Positions 62,580 to 64,000 of a DNA stretch of 64,000 bases are shown here, in pieces (position 1 is the stretch's first letter; every line of letters begins with the position of its first letter). The notes under the pieces are model-generated. The model saw nothing but the letters and a program-made list of their open reading frames with translations. It was not told where the DNA came from and ran no database searches. Source of the stretch: Chitinophagales bacterium (GTDB lineage Bacteria > Bacteroidota > Bacteroidia > Chitinophagales > Saprospiraceae); NCBI GenBank assembly GCA_022360175.1, contig JAKSDI010000216.1, positions 17,722 through 81,721 of the forward strand, given 5' to 3'. A program made the translations under genes and the position numbers.

Positions 62580-63638
62580 TTACCTACAGTTTTTATTTTC
62601 TATCATTGGAATGATATATTTTAAAAGAATCTCAAAAGGAAGCTTTCCTCTCCAATTGCCATAGTTACTCCCTGTAAAGACTATTTTGGCATTATATTCA
62701 GGTAGAATCATCATATAATTACCGCCATTTCCAGATGCGAAAAGCACTTTTGTGTTAATACCATTATATCTCAAATTCTCTTGATACCAGTAGAAACCAT
62801 AATATGCACTTTCGTATACTGCATTTGGCATTTTTGAATATCTCGTAAATGAGAAATCTATGTCAATTTCGCAATTGGTAGACTTTTTTATCCAATGCTC
62901 ACTTACTATTTGTTGACCCTCCCAATTACCATTATCATATACCAATCTTGTTATCTTGAGCATATCAATTGGCCTTATGTAAAAAGAACCTGCAGTCATC
63001 CCTCTTCCTTTCGGTGAAATGGTCCATTCATAATCACTGATGTTTAGAGGCTTAAATAAATGTTCTTTAGCAAACTCCATTATTGTCATTCCACTTGCTC
63101 TTGATACCACTTCTCCTATTATCATTGGATCATTAGAACTATAAGACCAATTCAATCCTGGTTGACGCTGTAATTTTATATTTAGGCAATAGGCTATCCA
63201 GTCATCTGTATTGGTCATTGCTCCTTCGCAATAAGGCCCTATATCGTAAAACTCTTCACAATTTAAACCAGACCTCATTTCTAATAAATTCCGGATTGTA
63301 ATATTTCCCTTTTCAGAGCCTTCTAACTCTGGAAAATATTTTATCAACTTATCATCAATTGCAACTAATTTTTTATCAACTGCTATTCCAGTTAACAGAC
63401 TTGTTACAGATTTGAAGGAAGACCTCATGTCATGACGACTATGCTTGTCGAACCCATTAAAATATTCTTCGATAATAATTTCATCACAATGCTCAACAAT
63501 AATTCCGTCAATATTAGGATAGGTTCTATTCGTTATTTTTTCCTTTAGCTCTTTGAGTTGTGGTATATCAGATTTTTGACCCTGGCACGTTAAAATTGAT
63601 ATTAGAGTTATGGCTAAAAATATTATTCTCAATTTCAT
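62580..63638 (-). CDS. Class C beta-lactamase-like serine hydrolase lipoprotein
   Basis: 352 residues from the ATG at 63638, which begins a lipoprotein signal (LISILTC, Cys18). The SxxK motif is SSFK at residues 73-76, the second motif is YSSND in QPGLNWSYSSNDPMIIGEVV (in sense), and GNGGNYMMI takes the place of the KTG-like motif. This is the esterase or D-Ala-peptidase branch of the family rather than a true beta-lactamase. Its target is unknown. Confidence 0.85.
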   Translation of the reverse strand: MKLRIIFLAITLISILTCQGQKSDIPQLKELKEKITNRTYPNIDGIIVEHCDEIIIEEYFNGFDKHSRHDMRSSFKSVTSLLTGIAVDKKLVAIDDKLIKYFPELEGSEKGNITIRNLLEMRSGLNCEEFYDIGPYCEGAMTNTDDWIAYCLNIKLQRQPGLNWSYSSNDPMIIGEVVSRASGMTIMEFAKEHLFKPLNISDYEWTISPKGRGMTAGSFYIRPIDMLKITRLVYDNGNWEGQQIVSEHWIKKSTNCEIDIDFSFTRYSKMPNAVYESAYYGFYWYQENLRYNGINTKVLFASGNGGNYMMILPEYNAKIVFTGSNYGNWRGKLPFEILLKYIIPMIENKNCR

Positions 63639-64000
63639 TTGTGTTGTAGATTGATATTTGTAAAGTCCTTCTGTTTTATCTTTTTGATATTCTATTATCA
63701 ATTGATTATTCGGCTACTCGAAATATACTTCTTTTGGACTTAGCCTTCCTGAGTTTTTAGATTAAAGTACGTATTTGGCTTACTTAATTAATTCAAGTTG
63801 TGATCTAGCAACTTAAAACCGAAAAATGATAAACATTGAATGGAAAATGAAAAAATAGAGGCAAAGTTTGGTGTTATCCTTTTACCCAGACCTTTAGGTT
63901 TGAAAAAGAGAAACTATACACATATTATCATTATCACCATGTATAACTTTTCTTTTTTGCTACTTTTTTCTTTTGTTTAATTAACAAAAAAAATGTGGAA
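63639..64000. other. Right-edge intergenic region
   Basis: About 360 AT-rich bases after (upstream of) the serine hydrolase start. A TTACTTAATTAATT motif at about 63780 resembles the ends of the palindromic elements. No gene is recognised; a plus-strand ATG near 63994 is too close to the edge to judge. Confidence 0.4.

Noticed and set aside
63890..64000. A gene start at the right edge
   Set aside because: Only a few bases remain after the ATG near 63994 and the upstream frame MYNFSFLLLFSFV stops at once.

Overview
The window comes from a low-GC member of the Bacteroidota, most likely order Cytophagales (an inference). The evidence is C-terminal sorting domains of the type IX secretion system (T9SS; 'YPNP' motif followed by a beta-sandwich tail) on four proteins, two TonB-dependent receptors with carboxypeptidase-like N-terminal domains, many lipoproteins, S9-type peptidases, and promoters of the Bacteroidota type (TTG, 19-20 bases, then TAnnTTTG/TAnnTTTA). 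It is ordinary chromosome: no phage, integrase, transposase, CRISPR array, rRNA or tRNA was seen.

Layout. 1-9 kb: a di-haem peroxidase lipoprotein cut by the left edge, a tandem DJ-1/PfpI protein, an AraC regulator with a CxxC N-terminus, an M1-type metallopeptidase, a GH29 fucosidase and an M20 amidohydrolase. 9-15.3 kb: two envelope proteins, a glutathione peroxidase with an OhrR-type regulator behind a doubly operated promoter, a LamG/T9SS protein, and a BrkB/amino-acid permease pair. 15.8-23.8 kb: lipoproteins, an acyltransferase, a Kelch/T9SS protein, a second di-haem peroxidase carrying a T9SS tail, an ABM/MBL-like pair and a frameshifted gene. 24-30.8 kb: one five-gene operon (DUF1826, ABC ATPase, two ABC-2 permeases, TonB siderophore-type receptor) whose promoter carries two palindromic boxes; this looks like a metal-responsive uptake locus. 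31-46 kb: a VPS10/BNR-repeat protein and a run of secreted or lipoprotein hydrolases (YiiX-like, S9, oligopeptidase B-like, S33), plus a WG-repeat protein, a methyltransferase and a short Xre protein. 46-58.5 kb: a decay-prone area with an AraC regulator broken by an in-frame amber codon, a frameshifted small gene, a second AraC regulator, a TonB receptor with a doubly palindromic upstream site, a BASS transporter, and reciprocal fragments suggesting an old duplication of a receptor-to-VOC segment. A VOC gene and a GAF-LuxR regulator are separated by a lux-box-like dyad. 58.5-64 kb: an ArsR/DUF3291 operon, a DPP IV peptidase and a class C beta-lactamase-like serine hydrolase.

The most distinctive non-genic content is several families of short palindromic elements without any coding capacity. 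There is a pair of 166-base elements with covarying terminal arms, a pair of compound hairpins each lying between convergent genes, a 190-base and a 164-base long-hairpin element, and a GC-rich short repeat. Several have ends beginning TAAGTAAG, and in places the element end supplies the stop codon of the neighbouring gene. Functional links proposed between regulators and sites are inference from position and symmetry; none was tested by database search.
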